A stretch of DNA of 64,000 bases from Variovorax davisae (GCF_030316845.1 NZ_JASZYS010000013.1:143933-207932), one strand, 5' to 3'. Numbered from the stretch's first letter, positions 34,513-43,553 are shown. Program-made: numbers and translations. The notes: a model not told the origin generated them from the sequence alone.

Positions 34513-35208
34513 CTACGTCGCTTCAGCGCGCATGGAGATTCTCGTCGGCGCGAACATGCTTCGTCCCAGCCAGCGCCACAGTGATTGCCCCTGACGCCCG
34601 GCGCCCTGGACAACGAGCACGCCGGCGCGGATCTGCTGACCCGGATCGCCGTCGCCATTCCAGATTTCGGTCAGCGAGCGGACGGTAGATTCCACGATCA
34701 CCGTCACCTCGTGGCCCGGGTCATCCCGGCACAGATCGGCGGTGCCGTCTTCCACCACCAACCACCACAATCGCTCTGCCGAGGGGGCGTCGCGAAAGCG
34801 GAAATGCACCACGGTCCGCTGGCCTGCCGGGAACTCCTCGATACGCGCAAAACGCCGGATGTCCCACATCAGGAAACCGGCATCGAGTTGCTCGCGCCGC
34901 AGCCGGCTGCCGATCCATCGCGCCCCCCAGTGGCCAATTCCGACCACGATCGGACGAAGTTCCTCGCCTGCGGGGGTGAGGTGGTACTCCCAGGCCTTGC
35001 CTGCCCGCCGTCGCTCGACCACGCCGATCGACTCCAGCTTGCGCAGCCGCTGCGTCAGGAGCGTCGGGGACATCCGCGGCACGCCGCGGTGGATGTCGTT
35101 GAAGCGACTACTGCCGCAGAGCAGTTCTCGGACCACGAGGGGCGTCCAGAGCTCGCCCAGTACCTCGGCGCCGCGAGCCACTGTGCAGAACTGCATGTAG
35201 TCGACCAT
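34513..35208 (-). CDS. HxlR-type winged-helix regulator with C-terminal sterol-carrier-like domain
   Basis: The start is set at the ATG at 35208, giving 231 residues. Residues ~10-100 form an HxlR winged helix (VLGELWTPLVVRELLCGSSR, VPRMSPTLLTQRLRKLESIG, WEYHLTPAGEELRPIV). The C-terminal ~100 residues (VHFRFRDAPSAERLWWLVVE) resemble the SCP2-like domain of longer HxlR proteins, which may bind a small hydrophobic ligand. It is divergent from the methyltransferase gene, which it probably controls from the 125-bp intergenic region. Confidence 0.8.
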   Translation of the reverse strand: MVDYMQFCTVARGAEVLGELWTPLVVRELLCGSSRFNDIHRGVPRMSPTLLTQRLRKLESIGVVERRRAGKAWEYHLTPAGEELRPIVVGIGHWGARWIGSRLRREQLDAGFLMWDIRRFARIEEFPAGQRTVVHFRFRDAPSAERLWWLVVEDGTADLCRDDPGHEVTVIVESTVRSLTEIWNGDGDPGQQIRAGVLVVQGAGRQGQSLWRWLGRSMFAPTRISMRAEAT

Positions 35209-35333
35209 GGCCGAGTCTATTCCGATCACCCGTTCCGGAGAACTCCAGAATCTGGACTTGAGGAGAGCGAGCTGGCGGGCTACCTTGACGCAGCCGACGC
35301 ATGTCGCGCCGGCACTTCCTCTGAGGAGCTGCC

Positions 35334-36221
35334 ATGGTTGAAACCCTTCAAGCGCCCAATGCCGCCGCAACCTTTGACCCTGACAAGTTTCGCGCTACCA
35401 CCCGTACGCAATGGGAGGCGGCGGCCGAAGCGTGGGACCGCTGGTCGCCTCTGCTGGCCCGGTGGCTTGGCCCCGCGACTGAAGCCATGATGGACGCGGC
35501 CGGCGTCGGGCCCGGCGCACGCGTGCTCGACATCGCCGCGGGCGCCGGCGAACAGACGCTGGTGGCCGCGCGTCGTGCCGGTCCGGCTGGCTATGTGCTT
35601 GCCACCGACATCTCGCCCGCTATCCTGCGCTACGCTGGCGCGGCCGCGGACAAGGCCGGCCTGGCGAATGTCGAGACCCGCGAACTCGACGGTGAGCGTC
35701 ATGATCTGTTGGAGGCGGCCGCTTTCGATGCCGCGATCTCGCGCGTCGGCCTGATCTACTTTCCCGACCAGCAGCGTGCGCTGGCGGGCATCCGTCACGC
35801 CCTGCGCCCCGGAGGCCGGTTCGCTGCGGTGGTGTACTCCACGCCGGAGATGAATCCGTTCTTTGCCCTGCCAGTCGGCATCATTCGCCGTCGGGCACAG
35901 TTGCCGCCCCCGCTGCCGGGCCAGCCAGGGCCCTTCTCGCTCGGCGGCGAAGGCGTCCTGGCGCGCGCGCTGGAGCAAGCGGGCTTGCGCGACGTGCAAG
36001 TGCAGAAGGTCGACTCACCGCTACGCCTGCCGACCGCGGCGGCGTGCGTGCAGTTCGAGCGCGAGTCTTTTGGCGCGCTGCTCCAGATGATGTCAGGCAT
36101 GGGGGACGACGACCGTGCCGCCACATGGGACGAGATCGAAAGCACGCTATCCCGCTTCGAGACGCCGGAGGCGGGCTTCGTCGGCCCCTGCGAAATGCTC
36201 GTCGGCAGCGGCACGCGCTGA
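35334..36221 (+). CDS. Class I SAM-dependent methyltransferase
   Basis: GAGGAG precedes the ATG. The 295-residue protein has methyltransferase motif I (VLDIAAGAGEQTLVAAR, about residues 64-80), an acidic motif after strand 2 (VLATDISPAIL), and post-I and motif III regions (FDAAISRVGLIYF, LRPGGRFAAVVYS). It is of the UbiE/Coq5-like group that methylates small molecules. The substrate is not apparent. The divergent HxlR regulator suggests inducible expression. Confidence 0.85.
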   Translation: MVETLQAPNAAATFDPDKFRATTRTQWEAAAEAWDRWSPLLARWLGPATEAMMDAAGVGPGARVLDIAAGAGEQTLVAARRAGPAGYVLATDISPAILRYAGAAADKAGLANVETRELDGERHDLLEAAAFDAAISRVGLIYFPDQQRALAGIRHALRPGGRFAAVVYSTPEMNPFFALPVGIIRRRAQLPPPLPGQPGPFSLGGEGVLARALEQAGLRDVQVQKVDSPLRLPTAAACVQFERESFGALLQMMSGMGDDDRAATWDEIESTLSRFETPEAGFVGPCEMLVGSGTR

Positions 36222-36282
36222 TGTCGGATGTGTGGTCTTGGTCTGCACGAAAACGCCTGCGACAGTTGGCCCGCTGCGTCCA

Positions 36283-37176
36283 ATGAGCGTTTTTATGCAA
36301 ACAGGCGCCAGAGAGATCGATCTTATGCGCCGATTACCGTTTTTATGGCAGGATGACATCCTCGGTGAGGTGACCACCCTTGCCTCGTTCGGCCTGCGGC
36401 AGTCGCCTGTGTTTGTCGGTGAAACGATCCGCTACGAAAACGTGGTGCACTACGTCGCGCCCGAGTGGCCCGATGTCGCTCCGATGCTGGAGGGGCTGCG
36501 GACATTCGTGGAGCGAACGCAGGGGGCATCGGCCACAGCTCGCGCTGCGGTTGCCTCGTTCGCGTTCGTGTACATCCACCCTCTGGCTGACGGCAACGGA
36601 CGCGTGCACAGGTTTCTGGTCAACGACGTGCTGCGGCGCGACGGCGCCATACACGCCCCTTTCATTCTTCCCCTATCCGCATTGATCACCGAGCACTCAG
36701 CGGAACGTGCACGGTATGACGAAGCGTTGGAGGCGTTCTCTCGGCCGCTGATGGAGCGCTATGCAGATCGGTATCGATTCTCCAAAGAGCCGGAGCAGCA
36801 CCCCGACGGTGTCGTGTCGAACTTCCACTTCGACGCGTACGCCGATGCACGGATGGCCTGGCGATTTCTCGACCTGACCAGCCATGTTGAATACACTGCC
36901 GGGCTCCTCGCCCGAACCATTCAGCAAGAGATGCATGCACAGGCCGCCTTCTTCCGAAGCTTTGGCCAGGCACGGGCAGCAGTGAAGGAAATCATCGAGG
37001 GGCCTGACGCCGACGTGGACGCCATCGTCCGATCGGTGCGAGAGAACAACGGCGTACGATCGGGGAAGCTGGCCAAGCGATTCCCGGCACTGCAGAACGA
37101 CACAACATGGGCAAAGGTCGCGTCTGCCGTCGCAGAGTCTTTCGCTTCCGGGTCGCCGCCTCAAGACAGACCCTGA
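36283..37176 (+). CDS. Fic-domain protein, N-terminally short
   Basis: The Fic motif HPLADGNGRVHR lies at residues 99-110, matching HPFxxGNGRxxR except Phe to Leu, which is common in one subgroup. Fic enzymes usually transfer AMP from ATP to protein hydroxyls. A C-terminal region (residues 180-290) resembles the extension of ~500-residue Fic proteins. From the ATG at 36283 the product is only 297 residues, and the ~150-200 residues usually ahead of LRQSPVFVG are missing, including any N-terminal inhibitory helix. It follows the methyltransferase by 61 bases. It may be truncated or a naturally short form. Confidence 0.75.
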   Translation: MSVFMQTGAREIDLMRRLPFLWQDDILGEVTTLASFGLRQSPVFVGETIRYENVVHYVAPEWPDVAPMLEGLRTFVERTQGASATARAAVASFAFVYIHPLADGNGRVHRFLVNDVLRRDGAIHAPFILPLSALITEHSAERARYDEALEAFSRPLMERYADRYRFSKEPEQHPDGVVSNFHFDAYADARMAWRFLDLTSHVEYTAGLLARTIQQEMHAQAAFFRSFGQARAAVKEIIEGPDADVDAIVRSVRENNGVRSGKLAKRFPALQNDTTWAKVASAVAESFASGSPPQDRP

Positions 37177-37202
37177 GGATGCCGATCAGAAGTCACATCC
37201 CT

Positions 37203-37390
37203 TGGGACGCCCGAGCGGCGGCTCGCCACGGGAATTTGCGCGTCCATGTGAAGGCGCGCGGCATGCCCATTGGCGACTTCGGCGAGATGATTCGCGGCGC
37301 GCGCCCTCACCCTCGGCGCGGAGGTAGCCACGGACAACACCCGGCATTTTGCGCTCTCAAGAGCTGAGGCGCTTCGTGGTGACTTTCGGC
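37203..37390 (+). pseudogene. PIN-domain (VapC-like) toxin remnant
   Basis: The frame reads WDARAAARHGNLRVHVKARG then MPIGDFGEMIRGA. After a frame change near 37305 it continues TLGAEVATDNTRHFALSRAE. This equals the last third of a VapC ribonuclease: the GxPIGxxD segment and the TxNTRHF strand that carries an acidic metal ligand. The N-terminal two thirds and any VapB antitoxin are absent. The second acidic position in IGDF followed by GEM looks altered. Confidence 0.7.
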
Positions 37391-37773
37391 TGTACACGGG
37401 TCAAAGCGTGTGAAATGTTCCAGCGGCTGTCAAACCAAGTTGACACCCGGCAGGATCAGACGCGGACCGCGCGCTGCGCTTGGCTCTGATGTGCGCGGGT
37501 GGACAGGTGCAGCCCACGCTCGTGGACGCGTGTTCAATGCGAAATGGCTCGCACAGGCCAGATCGCAGCGGCCAGGCCCCGTGGCGTGTAGGGCGTCGGA
37601 CCGGGTCGCCGTGGCCCCGGCGAATGCGTCCACCGGGCCCGCAAGAATGGTCGAATAGCCCCGATTTGCCAGGGTATCTCCCGAGTTCACATACTGGGCA
37701 CTACCAAACCTGCTAACCACTCGCGCCCCGGATCCGGAACATAGTCGACGCCAAGTGCCAACACGGAGATGCC
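37391..37773. other. Intergenic stretch, nothing recognised
   Basis: 383 bases between the PIN remnant and the epoxide hydrolase gene. The hydrolase promoter should lie here; no clear boxes, hairpins or repeats seen. Confidence 0.4.
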
Positions 37774-38928
37774 ATGACCCCCACCCCTTACCAGTTGCAT
37801 GTCCCCGAAGCCGCGATCGCCGATCTCCGCGAGCGGCTGGCGCGCACGCGCCTGCCAGACCAGGCGCCGGGCGAACCGTGGGCCTACGGAACGGACCTTG
37901 CGTGGATGCACGGGCTCATCGCGCACTGGCTTCACAAATTCGACTGGCGTGCGCAGGAGGCGCGACTGAACGCCTGGCCGCTGTTCAGCGTGGCGCTGGC
38001 CGGCATAGACCTGCGCTATCTGCATGTGCCAGGGGTCGGCCCGCACCCGATGCCCTTGTTGCTGTCGCATGGTTGGCCGGGCTCGGTTTTCGAGTTCATG
38101 GACTTGATTCCGCGCCTGACTGACCCTGCGCGCTTCGGCGGCGACCCGGCCGATGCATTCACGGTCGTGGCCCCCAGCCTGCCCGGCTACGGCCTGTCCT
38201 TCGCGCCTGGACAGCCACGCTTCTCGGTCGAGCAGATCGCCGACGCGTTCGCGACGCTGATGAGCGAGACCCTCGGCTATCGTCGTTTCGCCACGCAGGG
38301 CGGGGACTGGGGGGCATCGATTTCGGCGCGGTTGGGGCTGATGCATGCCGAAAAGACGATCGGCGTGCACCTGAATCTGCTGCCGCTGCGCCGTGATCCC
38401 GCCGCCTTGGTGGGCGACGATGACGCCGCGCGGCGGTATCGGATCGATCTCGATCGCTGGCTCAGCGAGGAGACCGGCTACAGCACCCAGCAGGGAACCC
38501 GGCCCCAGACTTTGGCCTTTGCGTTGACTGATTCACCCGTGGGGCTTGCCGCTTGGATCGTCGAGAAGATGCGCGCCTGGTCCGACTGCAATGGAGACGT
38601 CGAGTCCGCATTCTCGAAGGACGAGATTCTTGCCAACGTCTCGCTGTACTGGTTCACGGGCGCCATCGGCTCGTCGTTCTGGCCGTACTACGCGCGGCAG
38701 CACGGGCCGTGGCCGATTCCGGACGGCGAGACCGTCGACGTGCCGATGGGCTATTGCGAGTTCCCCAAAGAGATCGTCCGGCCGCCGCGCTCGCTCGCCG
38801 CGCGCACCTTCACCAACATCCGCCGCTGGAGCGTGATGCCGGCTGGCGGTCATTTCGCAGCGATGGAAGAACCGGAAGCGCTGGCGACGGAGATCCGCGC
38901 CTTCTACCGTTCACTGCGTGTGGGTTGA
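37774..38928 (+). CDS. Epoxide hydrolase (alpha/beta-hydrolase, EHN domain)
   Basis: The 384-residue protein starts with an EHN domain (YQLHVPEAAIADLRERLART, residues 5-24) typical of microsomal-type epoxide hydrolases. The HGWPGS oxyanion motif is near residue 98, the nucleophile aspartate in GGDWGASIS near 178, and the catalytic histidine in AGGHFAAMEEP near 360. It hydrolyses epoxides to diols in the cytosol. It converges on the big catabolic cluster, ending 21 bases from the IclR stop on the other strand, and may belong to the same metabolic theme. Confidence 0.9.
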   Translation: MTPTPYQLHVPEAAIADLRERLARTRLPDQAPGEPWAYGTDLAWMHGLIAHWLHKFDWRAQEARLNAWPLFSVALAGIDLRYLHVPGVGPHPMPLLLSHGWPGSVFEFMDLIPRLTDPARFGGDPADAFTVVAPSLPGYGLSFAPGQPRFSVEQIADAFATLMSETLGYRRFATQGGDWGASISARLGLMHAEKTIGVHLNLLPLRRDPAALVGDDDAARRYRIDLDRWLSEETGYSTQQGTRPQTLAFALTDSPVGLAAWIVEKMRAWSDCNGDVESAFSKDEILANVSLYWFTGAIGSSFWPYYARQHGPWPIPDGETVDVPMGYCEFPKEIVRPPRSLAARTFTNIRRWSVMPAGGHFAAMEEPEALATEIRAFYRSLRVG

Positions 38929-38949
38929 GAAGCTCGGCGGCGCCTTGGC

Positions 38950-39783
38950 TCAGGCGCCAAGGCCCAGGCCGCGCAGCTCGGTCTCGAACATCTGGCGCAT
39001 CTTGTGCTGGCGCTCGAAGCCGAAGCGCGCGGTCAGCGTGGCAATGCTGATCGCGCCCATGCCGTGCTCGCCCATGCGGAAGGCCATTCCGAAGCCTGCC
39101 ACGCCGACCTCGCCGAACGCGTCGAACACCAGCGCGCAGCCTTGCTCGCGTACGGCGGTGGACCTTGCCTGCAGCATGTCCTCGTCGATCAGGTTCTGCG
39201 CGTAGGCCGCGGCATTGCGCGCGTAGGTGCCGGCAATCTCGGCCTTGTCCATGAAGCCAAGCACCGCCGTGCCGCCGGTGCCAGTGCCGATCAGACGACG
39301 TTGCCCAATGCTGGTGGTCAAAATTTTGATCGGCGAGCTGCCCTCCTCCCGGTGCGCGCAGTAGACGAGATCGCCCTGCCTCATCATGAGGAATACCGTA
39401 TCGCCGCCGATGCGCCCGATGCGCTTCATCACGGGGACGAAGCGTCTCAGCAAGGGCGTGGGTTGCGGGAGCAATGAACCCAACAGCACGGCCTGCGGGC
39501 CAAGCCGGTAGAGTTGCTCGCCGTCGCGATCGACGAACTGCTCTTCGACCAGACAGGTCATCAACCGGTAGGTCGTGATGCGGTCCAGGCCCTCGTCACG
39601 CACCAGTTGCGCGAGCTTCACGCCTTCGTCGTTGTACTTGGCCACGCAGCGCAGAAGCTGCAACGCCCGCCTGACACTCTGGGTACCGCGCGCGGGGCCG
39701 TCGGACGCCGGCTTGGAAGACTTGGGGGTGGCGGATTCGACGGTCAGAAGCTGCATGTTGGATACGATTTCACCAGACGCCAT
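38950..39783 (-). CDS. IclR-family transcriptional regulator of the catabolic cluster
   Basis: The 277-residue protein has the IclR winged helix (VRRALQLLRCVAKYNDEG, LDRITTYRLMTCLVEEQFV) and the effector-binding GAF-like domain (GDTVFLMMRQGDLVYCAHRE, later AVREQGCALVFDAFGEVGV). A later ATG at 39756 is an alternative start. It is the last gene of the long minus-strand cluster, 3 bases after the NIPSNAP stop, so it is probably co-expressed with the genes it controls. The palindrome at 56993-57007 is a candidate target. Confidence 0.87.
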   Translation of the reverse strand: MASGEIVSNMQLLTVESATPKSSKPASDGPARGTQSVRRALQLLRCVAKYNDEGVKLAQLVRDEGLDRITTYRLMTCLVEEQFVDRDGEQLYRLGPQAVLLGSLLPQPTPLLRRFVPVMKRIGRIGGDTVFLMMRQGDLVYCAHREEGSSPIKILTTSIGQRRLIGTGTGGTAVLGFMDKAEIAGTYARNAAAYAQNLIDEDMLQARSTAVREQGCALVFDAFGEVGVAGFGMAFRMGEHGMGAISIATLTARFGFERQHKMRQMFETELRGLGLGA

Positions 39784-39786
39784 CGA

Positions 39787-40101
39787 TCACTGCAGCGGAG
39801 AAAACCCGGTGGGCTTGAGCAGTCGATTCTCCATGCGCACGATCCACGGCAGCACCTTGGCGGAATAGGCGAGCCACTCGGGATCGCTCCACATGGCGGC
39901 GCGGCGCCGCTCCCGATCGGCCAGGTCCTCGAAGGCCCAGATGTGCACCGCCGTGTTCAGCGCCCCGGTCTCGGCCGTGAAGTAGCCGACCAGCTGCCCA
40001 AGGTGTGCGCAAGTGAGGGCCAGGCCCTCGTCCTCGAAAAGCCGCAGGAAAGGGCGGAAGTTGAGGGGCGCGAAGCTGTAGTTGCGTTCTTCGTAGATCA
40101 T
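39787..40101 (-). CDS. NIPSNAP-family protein
   Basis: From the ATG at 40101 the 104-residue product shows the NIPSNAP ferredoxin-like domain: MIYEERNYSFAPLNFRPFLR, GYFTAETGALNTAVHIWAFE, DLADRERRRAAMWSDPEW. The family is dimeric, small and of poorly defined function, but often sits in aromatic or terpenoid catabolic operons next to SDRs and CoA enzymes, as here. Confidence 0.85.
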   Translation of the reverse strand: MIYEERNYSFAPLNFRPFLRLFEDEGLALTCAHLGQLVGYFTAETGALNTAVHIWAFEDLADRERRRAAMWSDPEWLAYSAKVLPWIVRMENRLLKPTGFSPLQ

Positions 40102-40144
40102 GGTTTCAGTCTCGTTGCACGAATCGGTCCGGTCGCTCGCAGCC

Positions 40145-40936
40145 TCAGTCGAGCGGCCCGTCGTAGGCGTCGCCCACGGCCCCCCAGGCCATGTAGCCGC
40201 CGTCCACGGGCAGGGTCGCGCCGGTGATGAACTCGGCGCCGTCCGAGGCCAGGAAGAGCATCGCGTCGGCGATGTGCCGTGCACTGCCCAGTCGGCCTGC
40301 CGGGGTGCGGCGGCGAACCTGGTCGGCGTCGAGCTTGCCTTCATCGACCAGCCGCTGCATGAATGGCGTCAGCATGTAGCCCGGCGCAATGGCATTGACC
40401 CGGACGCCTTGCGATGCCCATTCGCAACCCAGCGTGCGGGTCATCATCCCGATGCCTGCCTTGGCGGCGCTGTAGGCGTTGCGGCGCGCGAGACCCAGCA
40501 CACCGGCGATGGAACTCAGGTTGATCATCGCGCCGCGCCCCTGGCGCAGCATGTGGGGCGCGGCCGCCTTGCACATCATGTAGGTGCCGCCCAGATGGAC
40601 GTCGACCAGCCGGCGGAAGTCGGCGGCGTCCTGGTCGACCGTGGGCTGGAAGCTGTCCGGGATGCCCGCGCTGTTGATCAGCACATCGAGCCGCCCGAAC
40701 TGCGCCAGCGTGGTGGAGACCAGCAACTGCACATCGGCCTCGTCGGCCACATCCCCACCGAGGCCGAGATGCCGGGCGCCGAGCCGCGCGGCTTCGGCGG
40801 CGGCAACATCGGCGCGCAGGTCGGCCAGCACGACCGCGGCGCCCTCGCGCGCAAAACCCTCGCCGGCGGCCAGCCCCAGCCCGCTGGCGCCGCCGGTGAT
40901 GAGAACCACCCTGTCCTTCAGTTCGGGATAAGGCAC
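40145..40936 (-). CDS. Short-chain dehydrogenase/reductase, first of three in the cluster
   Basis: 263 residues with the SDR cofactor motif TGGASGLGLA (residues 14-23), the NSAG motif, the catalytic Ser in INLSSIAG and the YSAAK active site. The aspartate in VLADLRAD favours NAD(H). It oxidises a secondary alcohol, perhaps the beta-hydroxyacyl-CoA step or a ring hydroxyl. It is 4 bases from the Bug receptor stop. Confidence 0.88.
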   Translation of the reverse strand: MPYPELKDRVVLITGGASGLGLAAGEGFAREGAAVVLADLRADVAAAEAARLGARHLGLGGDVADEADVQLLVSTTLAQFGRLDVLINSAGIPDSFQPTVDQDAADFRRLVDVHLGGTYMMCKAAAPHMLRQGRGAMINLSSIAGVLGLARRNAYSAAKAGIGMMTRTLGCEWASQGVRVNAIAPGYMLTPFMQRLVDEGKLDADQVRRRTPAGRLGSARHIADAMLFLASDGAEFITGATLPVDGGYMAWGAVGDAYDGPLD

Positions 40937-40940
40937 GCGC

Positions 40941-41921
40941 TCATTCCTCCAGCTTGATGTTGGCCGCTCGAATCACGCCGCCCCACAAGGCCGCCTGGGA
41001 CTTGACCAGGGCGCTGAACGCCTCGGGCGTGGTCGGCGAGGGCTCGATGCCGAGCTCATCCAGCTTCTTGCGGATGTCGGCCGACGCCAGTGACTGGTTC
41101 AGCTCGCGATTCAGGCGGGCGACGACCGCAGGTGGCGTGCCGGCGGGCGCCGCCAGTCCTTGCCAGGAGTAGGACTCGAAATCCGGCACGCCGGCCTCCG
41201 CGAAGGTCGGCACGTCGGGCAGCACGGCGCTGCGCCTGGTCATCGACAGCGCGATCGGCCGCAGTCGCCCGGACCGGATGTGCGGCAGGCTGGCAGCCGT
41301 GTTGACCAGGTACATGTCGATGTCACCGGCGATCAGCGCCTGCAGCGCCGGCGCGTCGCCCTTGTACGGCACGTGCAGGAGCTGGGTTCCGGTCTTGCGC
41401 TGCAGCAGTTCCATGCCCAGGTGATTGGGCCCGCCAAGACCCGGCGTTGCGTACTTCAGGCCGCCCGGCGTCTTGCGCGCGAGCGCGAGCAAGTCCTGCA
41501 GATTCCTGGCCGGCACGTCCGGGTTGACCACCAACACGAACGGAAAGCGGGTGGTGCCGCCGATGAAGGCGAAGTCCTGTTCCGCCTTGTAGGGCACCTT
41601 GGCATAGAGATGGGGCGCGAGGGCGACGGTCGAGGTGTCGACCGTGCCGACGGTGTAGCCGTCGGCCTTGGCCTTGGCGACCAGGTCGCCGCCGATCATG
41701 GTGCCGGCGCCGGGCTTGTTGTCGATCAGCATCGACTGGCCCAGCGCCTGCCCCATCGACTGCCCCAGCATGCGCGCCACGACGTCGGTACCGCCGCCGG
41801 CGGGGTACGGCACCACCCAGCGCACGGGCTGGTTGGGATAGCTCTGGGCATGCGCTGGCGCCAGCGCCGCGCCGGCGGCCAGAGCAGCGGCCGCCAGCCT
41901 CAGGAGGAAAGGGAATTTCAT
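40941..41921 (-). CDS. Bug/TctC-family receptor within the catabolic cluster
   Basis: 326 residues with a signal peptide ending in APAHAQ, then the Bug features PNQPVRWVVPYPAGGGTDVV, LIDNKPGAGTMIGGD, VPYKGDAPALQALIAGDID and LPDVPTFAEAG. It should bind a carboxylate in the periplasm. The cluster also encodes an ABC importer with its own binding protein, so the Bug protein either feeds another transporter or senses the substrate. Confidence 0.9.
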   Translation of the reverse strand: MKFPFLLRLAAAALAAGAALAPAHAQSYPNQPVRWVVPYPAGGGTDVVARMLGQSMGQALGQSMLIDNKPGAGTMIGGDLVAKAKADGYTVGTVDTSTVALAPHLYAKVPYKAEQDFAFIGGTTRFPFVLVVNPDVPARNLQDLLALARKTPGGLKYATPGLGGPNHLGMELLQRKTGTQLLHVPYKGDAPALQALIAGDIDMYLVNTAASLPHIRSGRLRPIALSMTRRSAVLPDVPTFAEAGVPDFESYSWQGLAAPAGTPPAVVARLNRELNQSLASADIRKKLDELGIEPSPTTPEAFSALVKSQAALWGGVIRAANIKLEE

Positions 41922-41959
41922 GAACGTCTCTGGTTGTGTGAATGAAGAAAGGGCATCGC

Positions 41960-42754
41960 TCAGGCGGCAGGCGCGTCACGGACTCCGCCGAAGGTGCTCC
42001 ACGAACCGGCGACCAGCCAGCCCGCATCGACCGGCAGATTGATCCCGGTGATCACGCCGGCCTGGTCCGACAGCAGGAAGGCCACGGCACGCGCGATGTC
42101 CGAGGGCGCGATCAGGCATCCCAAGGCGCTGTTGGCCTTGAGCTTCCCGGGGTCGCGCAGTCCGAGGTCGATCTGCCCCTGCAGCGCTGCGGTGACTGTA
42201 TAGCCCGGCGACACGGTGTTCACCCGCACGCCGGCCCGGCCCCATTCGCCGGCGAGGCACTCGCCGAGCGAGATCACGGCCGCCTTGGCGGGCGAGTAGG
42301 CATGCAGCGGCATCGAGCGCATGCCGGCGACCGACGCGATGTTGACGATCGCCCCGCGGCCACGTTGCGCCATCGCGCTGCCGAACTCCGCGCAGCACGC
42401 ATAGGTGCCTTCGAAGTCGATCGCCAGCACGCGCTGGAACTCTGCATGCGCCAAGGTGGCGGGCGCGTCCGGCGACTGCACGATGCCGGCGCAATTCACC
42501 AGCAGGTCGACCTCGACGCCCTGGTCGCGCAGCCGCCGGTGCGCCGCCGCGACGGCCGCGCGGTCGGCGACATCGAAGGCCAGCGCAAGCACACCCAGGG
42601 TGCTCGCCACCGCGTCGGTGCGCGGGCCATCGAGGTCCGCCAGCACCACCTTCGCGCCGCGGTCGCGCAGCAGCTCGACGCAGGCCAGCCCGATGCCGCT
42701 GGCTCCGCCCGTCACCAGCGCCGTGCGGCCTTCGAAGTCCCGGATCTGCGACAT
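41960..42754 (-). CDS. Short-chain dehydrogenase/reductase, second of three
   Basis: 264 residues: TGGASGIGLA cofactor loop, NCAG, IVNIASVAG with the catalytic serine, and YSPAK carrying Tyr and Lys. The start ATG lies 13 bases after the crotonase stop. It is clearly distinct from the other two SDRs in the active-site lid region, which suggests a separate substrate or step rather than a recent duplicate. Confidence 0.88.
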   Translation of the reverse strand: MSQIRDFEGRTALVTGGASGIGLACVELLRDRGAKVVLADLDGPRTDAVASTLGVLALAFDVADRAAVAAAHRRLRDQGVEVDLLVNCAGIVQSPDAPATLAHAEFQRVLAIDFEGTYACCAEFGSAMAQRGRGAIVNIASVAGMRSMPLHAYSPAKAAVISLGECLAGEWGRAGVRVNTVSPGYTVTAALQGQIDLGLRDPGKLKANSALGCLIAPSDIARAVAFLLSDQAGVITGINLPVDAGWLVAGSWSTFGGVRDAPAA

Positions 42755-42767
42755 GTGAGAGGCCTCC

Positions 42768-43553
42768 TCAGCGGCCGGCGAACGCCGGCTTGCGCTTGGT
42801 CGCGAAGGCCTCGATGGCTTCGTGGTGGTCCTGCGTCAGGTTGGTGAGGCATTCGTAGGCCGTGCCGGCATCCATGTGGCCGTGGGCCAGCTGGCGCAGC
42901 GGAATGGTGTAGCCGGCCTTGGTCCAGCGGATCGCCTTGACCGCGCCGTTCCTGAGCTTGGCGACGAAGGCGTCCACCTTGGCGTCGAGTTCGGCCGCGG
43001 GGACCACGTTGCCGATCGCGCCGAGCTGCTTCGCCTCGGCCGCACCGAGCAGGTCGCCGGTCAGCAGCAGTTCGCGCGCCTTGCCGAAGCCGATCATCTG
43101 CGGCCAGAGGAAGCCGCCGCCGTCGGCTGCATTGAGTCCGACCCGGACATGCGGGTCGCCGATGCGCGCGTGGTCGGCCATCACGGTGATGTCGCACAGC
43201 AGCGCGAGCGTGGCGCCGAGCCCGACGGCGTCGCCGTTGATGCGGCCGATGATCGGGATCTCGCAGTCGAGCATCGAATAGACGATCCGCTTGGCCTCCC
43301 AGGTGACGATCTCGAAGCCCTCGGGCTCGCGCACGGCCTGCTTCATCCACTCGATGTCGCCGCCGGCGCAGAAGGCCTTGCCCTCTCCGCTGAGGACGAT
43401 GACGTTGATGTCGCGCCGCTCGCCCAGGTCGATGAAGGCGCGCGACAGGGCGGTATGGAGTTCGGCGTTGACCGAGTTCAGGGCCTCGGGACGGTTGATC
43501 GTGAGATAGGCGACACGGTCTTTGACTTCGAGTCGGAGCGCGGATGGGGTCAT
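42768..43553 (-). CDS. Crotonase-superfamily protein without the classical catalytic glutamates
   Basis: The start is the ATG at 43553 (MTPSALRLEVKDRVAYLT); an upstream in-frame start is less likely. The 261-residue protein has the crotonase fold with oxyanion loop KAFCAGGDIEWM and CoA-binding segments. In the positions of rat enoyl-CoA hydratase Glu144 and Glu164 it has Thr (GLGATLALLCD) and His (RIGDPHVRVG), followed by AADGGGFLWP. It may therefore be an isomerase, hydrolase or C-C bond enzyme rather than a simple hydratase. It lies between an SDR and two acyl-CoA dehydrogenases. Confidence 0.85.
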   Translation of the reverse strand: MTPSALRLEVKDRVAYLTINRPEALNSVNAELHTALSRAFIDLGERRDINVIVLSGEGKAFCAGGDIEWMKQAVREPEGFEIVTWEAKRIVYSMLDCEIPIIGRINGDAVGLGATLALLCDITVMADHARIGDPHVRVGLNAADGGGFLWPQMIGFGKARELLLTGDLLGAAEAKQLGAIGNVVPAAELDAKVDAFVAKLRNGAVKAIRWTKAGYTIPLRQLAHGHMDAGTAYECLTNLTQDHHEAIEAFATKRKPAFAGR

